Source: Bradyrhizobium sp. CER78 (GTDB lineage: Bacteria > Pseudomonadota > Alphaproteobacteria > Rhizobiales > Xanthobacteraceae). From it: a DNA stretch of 64,000 bases. Position numbers and translations under genes: made by a program. This document shows, piece by piece, positions 8,235 to 17,064 of the stretch. The DNA lies in assembly GCF_029846235.1 (NCBI RefSeq), contig NZ_JARVWP010000002.1, positions 540,925-604,924 of the forward strand, written 5' to 3'. How positions within the stretch are numbered: the stretch's first letter is position 1; each line of letters starts with the position of its first letter. The notes under the pieces are model-generated. The model searched no databases. It was not told the DNA's origin and saw only the letters and a list, made by a program, of their open reading frames with translations.

Positions 8235-9368
8235 TCACATCCCGATCGAGGCGAAGAAGATCGCGAACACGCCGTCCATCACGATCACGAAGAAGATTCC
8301 TTTCACCACCGACGCGGTGGTGTGCTGTCCGAGCGATTCCGCCGAACCCTGTACCGCCAGCCCCTCGACGCAGGCGACGATGCCGATCACCGCCGCCATC
8401 ACCGGCGCCTTGACCATGCCGACGATGAAATGGTCGATCGATATGGCATCACGAAGGCGGAGCAGGAAGGCCTCCGGATCGACGCCGCCATAGAGCCACG
8501 CCACCAGGCCGCCGCCATAGAGCGCGGCCATCGCGCCGAGGAAGGCCAGGATCGGCAGCGCCAGCACCAGCGCCAGCATGCGCGGCAGGATCAGGACCTC
8601 GATCGGATCGAAGCCCATGGTGCGCAGCGCGTCGATCTCCTCGCGCATCTTCATCGAGCCGAGTTCGGCGGTATAGGCCGAGCCGGAGCGGCCCGCGACC
8701 ATGATCGCGACCAGCAGCACGCCGATCTCGCGCAGCACCAGCACGCCCAGCATGTCGACAACGAAGATGTCAGCGCCGAACCTGCGGAAATGAAAGATGC
8801 CCTGCTGCGAGATGATGCAGCCGATTAGGAAGGTGATCAGCACCACGATCGGCACCGCGCGCCAGCACACCTGCTCGAGATGGTGCACCGTCGAGGTCAG
8901 GCGGAAGCTGCGCGGATGGATCAGCACCTTGCCGGCCGCGGCCAGCACCGCGCCGAGCATGTCGACCAGGCCGATGATGGTGCCGCTGACCCCGGCCACG
9001 GTGCGCCCGATCTGCTCGAGCATGCCCGTGATCGACAGCCCCTCGCTCACGACCCTGGGCGCGGGGCCGACGCGACGCACCTCGTCGACCAGGCTGGAGT
9101 AATTGGCGGAGAGGCCCGCGATCTCCGCTTCCGCGCTGGCATCACTGAGACTGCGGCGCAGCCGCTCGATCAGCCAGGCGCCGAAGGTGTCGAGGCTTGC
9201 GACCTGCGACACGTCGATGAAGATGTGGGGACGGCTGCCGCGCAGCTTCTCGGCGTCGGAGACGATCCGCTCGAGCGCAGGGGCAAAGCGGGCGGTCCAG
9301 TTGCCCGCCGCGCACAACGCCAGTCCTTCGCCTTGGGCTATCCGCTCCAGTGTCGGGTCGCCGCTCAC
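8235..9368 (-). CDS. mlaE: MlaE-family permease with N-terminal STAS domain
   Basis: The protein is 377 residues: an N-terminal STAS-like domain (about 10-95, IFIDVSQVASLDTFGAWLIE) followed by an MlaE permease domain with several membrane helices (about 150-377, including VAGRSGSAYTAELGSMK and the EIDALRTMG motif). In E. coli the STAS partner is the separate MlaB; here it is fused. The frame stays open to 10541, but that stretch is antisense to the epimerase gene and unlike any permease. I chose the GTG at 9368, preceded by AGGGG; an earlier GTG near 9451 is possible. No mlaC is visible in the window. Confidence 0.85.
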   Translation of the reverse strand: MSGDPTLERIAQGEGLALCAAGNWTARFAPALERIVSDAEKLRGSRPHIFIDVSQVASLDTFGAWLIERLRRSLSDASAEAEIAGLSANYSSLVDEVRRVGPAPRVVSEGLSITGMLEQIGRTVAGVSGTIIGLVDMLGAVLAAAGKVLIHPRSFRLTSTVHHLEQVCWRAVPIVVLITFLIGCIISQQGIFHFRRFGADIFVVDMLGVLVLREIGVLLVAIMVAGRSGSAYTAELGSMKMREEIDALRTMGFDPIEVLILPRMLALVLALPILAFLGAMAALYGGGLVAWLYGGVDPEAFLLRLRDAISIDHFIVGMVKAPVMAAVIGIVACVEGLAVQGSAESLGQHTTASVVKGIFFVIVMDGVFAIFFASIGM

Positions 9369-9509
9369 CTTTTGCCTACCCCTCAAGCCGGCTGGCCGCC
9401 GCTCACGCAGATCTCCGGCGATGCCGGATCGGCTTGTCGAATCTGTCACTAACCAGCCATAGTTGGTTGCGCGTCGCAAGCTACGGTTCAGGAAATAGTA
9501 GACTTTAAA

Positions 9510-10511
9510 ATGACTTCCAGCCCATCCCGGACCATTTCCTTGAATGCCCGGATCGAGCACTGGCCGATCGCCGGGACCTTCACGATCAGCCGCGGCGCCA
9601 AGACCGAGGCGGTCGTGGTGGTGGCCGAGGTCAGCCAGGGCGGCCTCATCGGCCGCGGCGAATGCGTGCCCTACCCGCGCTACGGCGAAACGCCGGAGGC
9701 GACGCTGGAGGCGATCCAGGCGATGCAGGAGCCGCTTGCCGGCGGCATGGACCGCATCACCCTGCAGGCCCGGATGCCCGCCGGCGCCGCCCGCAACGCG
9801 CTGGACTGCGCGCTGGCGGACCTCGAGGCCAAACGCGCCGGTCAGCGGATCTGGAACCTGCTCGACCGGCCTGCACCCGAACCGCGAACCACCGCCTATA
9901 CGATCTCGCTCGGGACGCCCGAAGCAATGGCCGAGGCCACCGCGAAGGCCGCGCACCGCGCGCTGCTCAAGATCAAGCTCGGCGGCGATGGCGACGGCGA
10001 ACGGATCGCCGCCGTGCGCAGGGCGGCACCTCGTGCCGAACTGATCGTCGATGCCAATGAAGCCTGGACCGAGCTCAACCTCGCCGCCAACCTCGAAGCC
10101 TGCGCCGATGCCGGCGTCACGCTGATCGAGCAGCCGCTGCCGGCAGGCAAGGACGAAGCGCTGGCGCGGATCCAGCGCCCGGTTGCGGTCTGCGCCGACG
10201 AGAGCGTGCATGATCGCGCGTCGCTCGTGGGCCTGCGCGGCCGCTATGACGCGGTCAACATCAAGCTCGACAAGACCGGCGGGCTGACCGAAGCGCTCGC
10301 GATGGCGGATGCCGCCCGCGCGCTCGGCTTCGAGATCATGATCGGCTGCATGGTCGCGACCTCGCTGGCGATGGCGCCGGCGATGCTGATCGCGCAAGCC
10401 GCGCGCTTCGTCGATCTCGACGGCCCGCTGCTGCTGGCCAGGGACCGCGACAATGGCCTGCGCTACGAGGGCAGCCTGGTCTACCCGCCGGACGCCGCGC
10501 TGTGGGGATGA
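9510..10511 (+). CDS. dgcA: Enolase-superfamily epimerase (DgcA / L-Ala-D/L-Glu epimerase type)
   Basis: This 333-residue protein belongs to the muconate-lactonising/dipeptide-epimerase branch of the enolase superfamily. The catalytic set is visible: K154-x-K156 (LLKIKLGG), metal ligands D181 (VDANEAW), E207 (IEQPLP) and D230 (CADESVHD), and K252 (NIKLDKTGG). In most bacteria such enzymes epimerise L-Ala-D-Glu from murein; in alphaproteobacteria the same family includes N-acetyl-D-Glu racemase DgcA of D-glutamate catabolism. Residues alone do not separate the two. No dgcN is adjacent. It is divergent from mlaE, and its last 31 bp overlap the convergent MFS gene. Confidence 0.82.
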   Translation: MTSSPSRTISLNARIEHWPIAGTFTISRGAKTEAVVVVAEVSQGGLIGRGECVPYPRYGETPEATLEAIQAMQEPLAGGMDRITLQARMPAGAARNALDCALADLEAKRAGQRIWNLLDRPAPEPRTTAYTISLGTPEAMAEATAKAAHRALLKIKLGGDGDGERIAAVRRAAPRAELIVDANEAWTELNLAANLEACADAGVTLIEQPLPAGKDEALARIQRPVAVCADESVHDRASLVGLRGRYDAVNIKLDKTGGLTEALAMADAARALGFEIMIGCMVATSLAMAPAMLIAQAARFVDLDGPLLLARDRDNGLRYEGSLVYPPDAALWG

Positions 10512-11683
10512 TGGTGGGTTAGGCGTCGACGCGCCAGCCACATCACGAGCCCGCCCGCCGCCGCCATCGCCGCCATCATGTCGTAGACGCCGAGGCCGAA
10601 GCGCGCATAGACCAAGCCGCTGACGATCGCCGTGGTGCTCGCGACGATGCCGCCGCAGGCGGTGAGATAGCCCTGCGCACGCGCCATCACATGAGCCGGT
10701 ACGTGATGCACCATCAAGCCCATGATGCCGACCTGGGTCAGCCCGAAGCTCAGCCCGTGTCCGAGCTGGACCACAGCCAGCACCGCAAGCGGCGGATCCT
10801 GCGCGGTGATCGCCCAGCGCGCCACGGCGCTAGCGGCCGCGATCATCACCAGCACCGCCGACGGCAGCGTGAAGCGCGGCGAGGCCGCAAACAGCACGAT
10901 CTCGGCGATCACACCGAGCACCCAGAGCACCGCGATGGTCAGGCCGCTGAAACCGGCCTGCTGCCAGGCAATCGATGCGAAGATGTAATAGGCGCCGTGG
11001 CTGCCCTGGATCAGCGCCGAGGACACGATGATCGCGAGGAAAGTGGGATTGCGGAGCAACCTCGGCGAACCGACCGCGTGCGCCACCGTTGCCGCTGGGC
11101 GGCCGAGCCGCCTTAGCGTCAGGCCGACCAGCGCGCCGAGCACCGTCACGGCCGTGATGATCCAGATCAGGTCGACCTCCGCGACATAGCGCAGCAGGAA
11201 GCCACTCACCAGCGCGCAGACCGCGAAGGCGGCCGAGCCCCACAGCCGCAGCGGTCCATAGCTAAGGCCGAACTGCCTGACGCCGCGCAACGCATAGGCG
11301 TCGGTGAGCGGCACCATCGGCGTCCACACGCAGCAGGTCAGCGCATAGACCGCGAGCAGCACGAACGGCTGGTGCTGGGTGCCGATCACGACAAAGCCGA
11401 ACGCCGTGGCAAAGCCGGTCGCGATGATCGCGCCGCGCAGCATCTGGCGCCGTTCCGCGGCCGCAGTGACCAGCGGCAGCACGGTGAAGCGCGTCACCGG
11501 CGGCACCGCCGTGATGATGCCGATCCAGGTGGCATCGATGCCGATCGCCTTCATCCATACCGTGAAAAACGGCAGGTGAACTCCGGTCATGCCGAACAGC
11601 GTGGCATAGAATGCCGCAAGCCTGCGCGCGAATCGCCGCGATGCAACTTTTGCTGCAATGGGGATTTGTGATTCGGAAGACAT
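10481..11683 (-). CDS. MFS transporter, HcaT-like (MFS_1-like family)
   Basis: A 400-residue, roughly 12-helix major facilitator. The N-terminus (FYATLFGMTGVHLPFFTVWM) and the early conserved proline-rich helix (TPMVPLTDAYAL) fit the 3-phenylpropionate/HcaT-like and nucleoside:H+ symporter-like group. The substrate cannot be read from the sequence. ATG 11683 is used; a TTG directly upstream extends the frame by one codon. It is convergent with dgcA and overlaps its 3' end by 31 bp, so opposing transcripts are likely to meet. Confidence 0.78.
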   Translation of the reverse strand: MSSESQIPIAAKVASRRFARRLAAFYATLFGMTGVHLPFFTVWMKAIGIDATWIGIITAVPPVTRFTVLPLVTAAAERRQMLRGAIIATGFATAFGFVVIGTQHQPFVLLAVYALTCCVWTPMVPLTDAYALRGVRQFGLSYGPLRLWGSAAFAVCALVSGFLLRYVAEVDLIWIITAVTVLGALVGLTLRRLGRPAATVAHAVGSPRLLRNPTFLAIIVSSALIQGSHGAYYIFASIAWQQAGFSGLTIAVLWVLGVIAEIVLFAASPRFTLPSAVLVMIAAASAVARWAITAQDPPLAVLAVVQLGHGLSFGLTQVGIMGLMVHHVPAHVMARAQGYLTACGGIVASTTAIVSGLVYARFGLGVYDMMAAMAAAGGLVMWLARRRLTHHHPHSAASGG

Positions 11684-11758
11684 CAATTCAATTGCGATTC
11701 GCGCGATATCGTGGTGATCGTTAGCGTAACGCGCAGTGATTTGCGCGAAGAGATTGTG

Positions 11759-13084
11759 ATGGCCGAAGAAGCATTCGCCCTGTCGCCGATTTCCGCCCGC
11801 GCGGCCCTGCCGAGGGAGGAGGACTATGCCGCGATCAGCGCAGCCTTCATGGAGACCTCGCGGGGCCGCTGGTTCCTCGGCGAATACGCCAAGCGCAACC
11901 GCAATGCCGACACCCGCATGGTGCTCGATGCCGTGGCGCGGATCGAGGACAGCCTCAGCGCGCAGCGGCAGGCCGCCGCAGCTGCCATCAGGGACGAGCA
12001 GTTGGCGCAGGCGCTGGGCGCCCTGCGCGGCGCGATCGAGGCCGCCCAGGCCTCCGCCATCGCAGCGCTCGACGGCGTCAGCTTCGAGCAGAATCTCGCG
12101 CCGGTACGCAAGGGCGTGCGGGTGATCCGGGAGATCTCCTGGCGGCTGCGCGAAATCGGCAATGACGGCCGGATCTGCGACATCATCGATTCGCAGGCCA
12201 GCGCGATCGAGGCCGGCGCGTCCCAGGTTTCGATGGACGACGCCAAGGCCGTGCTGGACGCGGCCTTCGCGGCGCTCGCCCGCCGGCTCAGCGAGTTCGA
12301 CCCGGACAAGGCGACGCCCGCGGCCGAGCCGGCCGCAGCCGAAGCGCCGGTTGCGGAACCTGCCGCGGCGGCGCCCTCATCGCCGCCGGCAGCCGAATGC
12401 GCTGCCGCCGAGAGCGCGGCCCCCGATGCGACGATGGCCGCCACGCCGCCGGCGCCGCCTCAGGAAGCCGTTGCGACGCCGAACGCCGAAGCCGCGATGC
12501 CGACCGCAACGCCGCCCGCCGAGGCTGCCGCAGTGGTAATCCCGCAGCCGAGCGAAGCCTGGCTCAAGGCCGAAGCTGCGCTGGCCGAGGCCGAGGCTGC
12601 CGAACTTGCACGCGTCAACGACGAGGCCGCCGCCGACGCCCATGACGAAGCGGTGCTCGACCTGATCGCGATGGAAATGGGCGCACCCGATCCGATCGAC
12701 GAAGAGACGATCGCCGAGGAAATGCGCGCTGCCGAAGAGGTGCGTGTCGCCGAGGCGATGGCCGCCGAACCCGAAATGGACGCACCGGCCATTCAGCCCG
12801 AGCCTGCGCCATTGCCCGAGCCTGCACCGGCCCCCGAGCCGAAGGCCGAGATCAAGGTTGAACCCGCATTGGTCGTTGCAGCGGCGGTTGCCGAAGCGCC
12901 GGCGGCGGTGCCGCCGCCTCTCCCGCCCACCGTTGAGGCTGCGCCCGCTCCCGCGGCAGAGATCTCGCTCGGCTCCACCATCATCGCCAGCGGCCTCCTG
13001 AAAAAGCCGAACGCCGCCGCCAACGATCCGCTCGCGCCGATCCGCCGCATGAGCCAGGCCGAGAAGATGGCGTTCTTCTCGTAA
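11759..13084 (+). CDS. Protein of unknown function with A/P/E-rich central region
   Basis: I do not recognise a named family. From ATG 11759 (the frame is open from 11711) the product is 441 residues. Residues 1 to about 180 are helical and look structured (RGRWFLGEYAKRNRNADT, then a long amphipathic segment). About 180-400 is low-complexity Ala/Pro/Glu, including a PEPAPLPEPAPAPEP stretch. The last 40 residues are again ordered and end APIRRMSQAEKMAFFS. There is no signal peptide or membrane helix, so it is probably cytoplasmic. Two ordered ends joined by an acidic flexible linker suggest an adaptor or scaffold role; this is inference only. Confidence 0.75.
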   Translation: MAEEAFALSPISARAALPREEDYAAISAAFMETSRGRWFLGEYAKRNRNADTRMVLDAVARIEDSLSAQRQAAAAAIRDEQLAQALGALRGAIEAAQASAIAALDGVSFEQNLAPVRKGVRVIREISWRLREIGNDGRICDIIDSQASAIEAGASQVSMDDAKAVLDAAFAALARRLSEFDPDKATPAAEPAAAEAPVAEPAAAAPSSPPAAECAAAESAAPDATMAATPPAPPQEAVATPNAEAAMPTATPPAEAAAVVIPQPSEAWLKAEAALAEAEAAELARVNDEAAADAHDEAVLDLIAMEMGAPDPIDEETIAEEMRAAEEVRVAEAMAAEPEMDAPAIQPEPAPLPEPAPAPEPKAEIKVEPALVVAAAVAEAPAAVPPPLPPTVEAAPAPAAEISLGSTIIASGLLKKPNAAANDPLAPIRRMSQAEKMAFFS

Positions 13085-13223
13085 GCGCGGACGTGTTCAC
13101 GCTACGCGTTCACCTCCGATTGACCTCCCACGCTCCGTGACCCAGCTCACGTACCGCGTCCGCATTTGCGCCTAGCCTCCCCGCGACCGGTCTCGCACCG
13201 GGATCAGCTTTTGGGAGCGCGCG

Positions 13224-14807
13224 ATGGTCCGCCTGACATCCATGATGATATCGGCCGCATTGCTCGGCCTATTCGGCCTCGGTGCGCCCCGCGCGGGGTT
13301 CGCCGAGACCAGCAGCATCACCGTCGGCAATGCGATGCAGACGCCCACGCAATCTGTCGATCAGGGCGTTTCGCCGGCGACATCAGCCGCAGCGACACCG
13401 GCTGCGCTCCGGAGTCCCGAGCAGCGCGTGGCGCTCGTGATCGGCAATGCGAATTACGAGAACGCGCCAAAGCTCGCCAATCCCGGCAACGACGCGCAGT
13501 CGATGGCCGAGTTGCTGAACGCGGCCGGCTTCGAGGTGATCTCCGCGACCGACCTCAGGCAGGGCGACATGGTGAAGGTGCTGCGGGATTTCTCCGACAA
13601 GGTCGCGGCGCGGGGCCCGAGCACGGTCGCCATGATCTACTATGCCGGCCACGGCGTGCAGCTCGCCGGCGAGAACTATCTGATTCCGGTCGACGCGAAG
13701 ATCGCAACCCCGTCCGACCTCGACGGCAATGCGGTGCGCCTCGTCGACGTGATGGGCACGCTCGAGAACATCCCGAGCCGGATGCGCATCGTGGTGCTCG
13801 ATGCCTGCCGCAACAATCCGTTTCCCAACGTCAACGATGCCGGCCGCGGCCTCGCCGTCGTCGACGCGCCGAACGGCTCGATCGTCGGCTATTCGACCGC
13901 GCCCGGTATGGAGGCGCAGGACGGCAGCAACGGCCACAGCCCCTACACCAACGCCTTCCTGCGGCTGGCGCGCGAGCCCAATCTGCCGATCGAGCAGTTG
14001 TTCAAGCGCGTTCGCCTCGAGGTCAACTCGACGACCGACGGCCGGCAGACGCCGTGGGAAAGCTCGTCGCTGACCTCCGACTTCTATTTCTTCGGCGACA
14101 CCGCTGTCGCGTCATCGCGTGCGCCTGCAAATGACCCTGTCGTGCAGATGGCGTCGAACCTGCCGAACCGCTCGGTACACCAGGCCTACGATTTTGTGCT
14201 GTCGGAGGGCCGCCCGGAATACTATGAAGAATTCATCCGGCTCTATCCGCGCGATCCGCTGTGCGACCGCATTCGCTTCCTGCTGACCAACTGGCTGCAG
14301 GTCGCCGCATGGCACAAGGCGGTGCTGGCCAACACGCCGTTCGCCTACAAGACCTTCCACGACAATTTCGCTGGCAGCCCCTACGCGCAGCAGGCCTTGA
14401 AGCTGCAGGCCGAGCCGAAGGCGGTGCCGCTGATGCAATTCACGCGGCTGACAAATCGTCAGGCCTTGCAGCCGATCAATGCGGGCCTGCAGGGCGCCGG
14501 CGGCAATGGCCAGATCGGCGGCGGCAGGATCGTCAACATGCCCGCGCCCGGAGCGAAGCCGGTCGCGATGCCGAACACGATCGGCAAAGGCAACATCGCG
14601 AGCCTTCCGGCTGCAAATGCCGGCAAGAACGCATCAAGCCCGATCATGAAAGACAGCGACCGGCACCGCTTCCGCGCCGGGCGGCAGAGCATGCAACTCG
14701 ACCGGACGAGGTCAGGCGGTGGTGACCATGCAGCGTTCCGCTCAACTCCGTCCGGCTCGCATGTCGGCGGAATGGGCGGCGGCCTTCATGGCGGCTTCAG
14801 GCACTGA
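13224..14807 (+). CDS. Secreted caspase-like (peptidase C14) protein
   Basis: The product is 527 residues with an N-terminal signal peptide (about 1-27, ending AGFAETS). A caspase p20-like domain follows at about 67-300, with catalytic His143 in YYAGHG and Cys195 in LDACRNNPF; both dyad residues are present, so it should be an active cysteine protease, probably with basic P1 specificity as in prokaryotic metacaspases. Residues about 320-410 form a helical repeat-like segment (YYEEFIRLYPRDPLCDRI), and the C-terminus is Gly/His-rich. RBS GGGAG precedes the ATG. It stands alone, with no toxin or signalling partner beside it, and is convergent with the dehydratase gene. Substrate unknown. Confidence 0.85.
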   Translation: MVRLTSMMISAALLGLFGLGAPRAGFAETSSITVGNAMQTPTQSVDQGVSPATSAAATPAALRSPEQRVALVIGNANYENAPKLANPGNDAQSMAELLNAAGFEVISATDLRQGDMVKVLRDFSDKVAARGPSTVAMIYYAGHGVQLAGENYLIPVDAKIATPSDLDGNAVRLVDVMGTLENIPSRMRIVVLDACRNNPFPNVNDAGRGLAVVDAPNGSIVGYSTAPGMEAQDGSNGHSPYTNAFLRLAREPNLPIEQLFKRVRLEVNSTTDGRQTPWESSSLTSDFYFFGDTAVASSRAPANDPVVQMASNLPNRSVHQAYDFVLSEGRPEYYEEFIRLYPRDPLCDRIRFLLTNWLQVAAWHKAVLANTPFAYKTFHDNFAGSPYAQQALKLQAEPKAVPLMQFTRLTNRQALQPINAGLQGAGGNGQIGGGRIVNMPAPGAKPVAMPNTIGKGNIASLPAANAGKNASSPIMKDSDRHRFRAGRQSMQLDRTRSGGGDHAAFRSTPSGSHVGGMGGGLHGGFRH

Positions 14808-14831
14808 TCGGCCACACCGCACAAACGAAAC

Positions 14832-14867
14832 CGGGGCAGAGCGACCGTGCCCTGCCCCGCTGCTTTT
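14832..14867. terminator. Hairpin between convergent caspase and dehydratase genes
   Basis: An 8-bp GC stem (CGGGGCAG / CTGCCCCG) with a 12-nt loop is followed by CTGCTTTT on the plus strand. It lies between two convergent stop codons and may serve both genes, better for the plus one. Confidence 0.6.
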
Positions 14868-14880
14868 CAAAACGCCGATT

Positions 14881-15870
14881 TCAGGCGACGAGCTTGGCGA
14901 ACAGGTCGGCATCGACATTGCCGCCCGAGAGCACGATGACGACGTTCTTGTCCCTGGCGTCGATCCGTCCCGCCAGCAGCGCGGCGAGCCCGATCGCGCC
15001 ACCGGGTTCGACCACGAGCTTCAGCTCGCGATAGGCAAAAGCTACAGCCGCACCAACCTCTTCGTCGGAAGCGCTGACACCGTTTGCGAGCAGCTTGCTG
15101 TTGATCGCGAAAGTCAGCTCGCCCGGCATCATCGCCATCAACGCATCGCAGATGGTGCGCGGCGCAACCGCATGCGCCTCGCGATGGCCGACCTTGAGCG
15201 ATAAGGCGTGATCGTCATAGCCCGCGGGCTCGGCGACGATCACCTGGGCTTGCGGATATTTCGCCTTCACCGCGGTCGCAACGCCCGCGATCAATCCGCC
15301 GCCGGAAGCCGGCGCGACCACGATGTCCGGCGTGAGCCCGAGCGCGGCCATGTCCTCGGCGATCTCGCGGCCGGCGGTGCCCTGGCCCGCGATCACGAGC
15401 GGATCGTCATAGGGAGGCACCAGGGTCGCGCCACGCTTGCTGGCGATGCCGCTGGCGATCGCCGCACGGTCGTCGCGATCACGGTCGTAGAGCACGACTT
15501 CGGCGCCGTACGACTTGGTCCGCTCGCGCTTGGTGAGCGGCGAGTCCGCAGGCATCACGATGGTCGCCTGCATGTTGAGGATCTTGGCTGCCGCGGCGAC
15601 GCCCTGGGCATGGTTGCCGGAAGAGAACGCGACGACGCCCCCGCTCCGCTGGTCCTGCGGGATCGAGGCGAGCTTGTTGAAGGCGCCGCGGAACTTGAAC
15701 GATCCGGTCCGCTGCAGCATCTCGGGCTTGAGGAAGACCCGGCTGCCGACGCGTTCGTTGAGAACCGGAAAGGTCAGGAGCGGCGTGCGCACCGCGAACG
15801 GCGCGACCACCCTTGCGGCGGCATCGATGTCCGCCGCAGCGACGGGTGGATTTAAAACGGTGTCCGTCAT
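14881..15870 (-). CDS. Threonine/serine dehydratase family PLP enzyme
   Basis: This 329-residue fold-type II PLP enzyme has the Schiff-base Lys59 in GSFKFRG, the substrate-binding FSSGNHAQG loop and the phosphate-binding SGGGLIAG loop. It lacks the C-terminal ACT regulatory domain of biosynthetic IlvA, so it resembles catabolic threonine dehydratases (TdcB), serine racemase and threo-3-hydroxyaspartate dehydratase. All remove or move the amino group of hydroxy-amino acids; which substrate applies here is open. Start taken at ATG 15870 (MTDTVL); the frame extends to 15906 without a better start. Confidence 0.85.
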   Translation of the reverse strand: MTDTVLNPPVAAADIDAAARVVAPFAVRTPLLTFPVLNERVGSRVFLKPEMLQRTGSFKFRGAFNKLASIPQDQRSGGVVAFSSGNHAQGVAAAAKILNMQATIVMPADSPLTKRERTKSYGAEVVLYDRDRDDRAAIASGIASKRGATLVPPYDDPLVIAGQGTAGREIAEDMAALGLTPDIVVAPASGGGLIAGVATAVKAKYPQAQVIVAEPAGYDDHALSLKVGHREAHAVAPRTICDALMAMMPGELTFAINSKLLANGVSASDEEVGAAVAFAYRELKLVVEPGGAIGLAALLAGRIDARDKNVVIVLSGGNVDADLFAKLVA

Positions 15871-15917
15871 CCGCAATTTGTATCGCGGCGGGATACGGCC
15901 CGGCAAGACGCTTCATA

Positions 15918-15963
15918 GCGTTTTCGAGCGAAGTGGGTACCGGTTCGCGGGAAGAAAACGCGT
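15918..15963. repeat. GCGTTTTC-type imperfect palindromic repeat
   Basis: The arms GCGTTTTC and GAAAACGC surround GAGCGAAGTGGGTACCGGTTCGCGG. I recognise the pattern as a common Bradyrhizobium intergenic repeat related to the GATCATG family. It ends about 10 bp from the stop codon of the glycosyltransferase at 15973. Confidence 0.6.
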
Positions 15964-15972
15964 CAAGACAAG

Positions 15973-17064
15973 TCAGTGTGAGGTTTGGTGGCTCGCCGGC
16001 AAAACTGCGAAATGGTGCTCTTCGGCACCGAATTCGAACGCTTCGCCCTCGCCATCGGGCGGAGCCGGGCGGACGTTCATGCATCGCTCGATGAACACCC
16101 GGGCCGACGCCTGCCAGGTGTGGAGCGCGGCAAAATCGACGCAGGCCTGCCGCGGGATGCTGAGCGCCTCCAGGCAGGCGTGATGAAGGTCCTCGTCGAG
16201 CACGCCGACCGGCGCCGCGCCGATCACGTCGCGGGGACCGGTGACCGGAAAAGCGGCAACCGGCAGGCCGCTCGCCAGCGCCTCGAGCAGCACCAAACCG
16301 AACGTATCGGTGCGGCTGGGGAAAACGAACACATCGGCGGCGGCATAAATCTCAGCCAGTTCTTCCCCATGGCGGGCGCCGAGGAAGACGGCTTCCGGAT
16401 ATTTCCGCTCCAGCGCCGCCCGCGCCGGGCCGTCGCCGACGACGACCTTGGTGCCGGGCAGATCGAGATCGAGGAAGGCCTCGAGATTCTTCTCCACCGC
16501 CACCCGGCCGACGCTGAGATAGACCGGCTGCGGCAGGCAGAGATCGACATCGCGCGGATGGAACAGCGCGGTATCGACGCCGCGCGACCACAGCACCACG
16601 TTGCGGAAGCCGCGCTGACGCAGCTCGGCGGCCAGCGCAGGGGTTGCCGCCATCACCGCCCGGCTCGGCTTGTGGAACCAGCGCAGCGCGCGCCACACCC
16701 AGGCTTCCGGAACCGGCGTCCGGGCCGAGACATATTCGGGGAAGCGGGTGTGGAAGCTCGTCGTGAACGGCAGGCCGCGCTTGCGGCAATAGCGGCGAAC
16801 CGAAAGCCCGATCGGGCCTTCGGTCGCAATGTGGATGCTGTCGGGCTTGGCCGCTTCGATCAGGCTGGCGACCCTGGCGCGATACGGCAGCGCCAGCCGG
16901 AGATCGCGATAGCTCGGCATCGCGAAGGTGCGGAACTCGTCCGGCGTCAGGAAGCTGACCTCGACGCCGAGCGAGTTCGCCGCCTGTGCCATCATGGTCA
17001 GCGTGCGGACAACCCCGTTGACCTGGGGATGCCACGCATCGGTCGCGACCAGGATATGCGTCAT
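15973..17064 (-). CDS. GT4-family glycosyltransferase
   Basis: A 363-residue GT-B glycosyltransferase. The N-terminus (LVATDAWHPQVNGVVRTL) is the acceptor domain typical of the MgtA/SqdX-like alpha-mannosyl or glucosyl transferases that act on lipid acceptors. The C-terminal donor site has the retaining E-x7-E type region (PSRTDTFGLVLLEALASGLP). Its ATG overlaps the stop codon of the metallophosphoesterase in an ATGA arrangement, so the two are co-translated. A role in glycolipid synthesis at the inner membrane is inferred from family and partner, not shown. Confidence 0.85.
   Translation of the reverse strand: MTHILVATDAWHPQVNGVVRTLTMMAQAANSLGVEVSFLTPDEFRTFAMPSYRDLRLALPYRARVASLIEAAKPDSIHIATEGPIGLSVRRYCRKRGLPFTTSFHTRFPEYVSARTPVPEAWVWRALRWFHKPSRAVMAATPALAAELRQRGFRNVVLWSRGVDTALFHPRDVDLCLPQPVYLSVGRVAVEKNLEAFLDLDLPGTKVVVGDGPARAALERKYPEAVFLGARHGEELAEIYAAADVFVFPSRTDTFGLVLLEALASGLPVAAFPVTGPRDVIGAAPVGVLDEDLHHACLEALSIPRQACVDFAALHTWQASARVFIERCMNVRPAPPDGEGEAFEFGAEEHHFAVLPASHQTSH

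Noticed and set aside
9369..10541. N-terminal extension of the mlaE frame to 768 residues
   Set aside because: This part is antisense to the epimerase gene, Arg/Gly/Gln-rich and unlike any permease or STAS domain.
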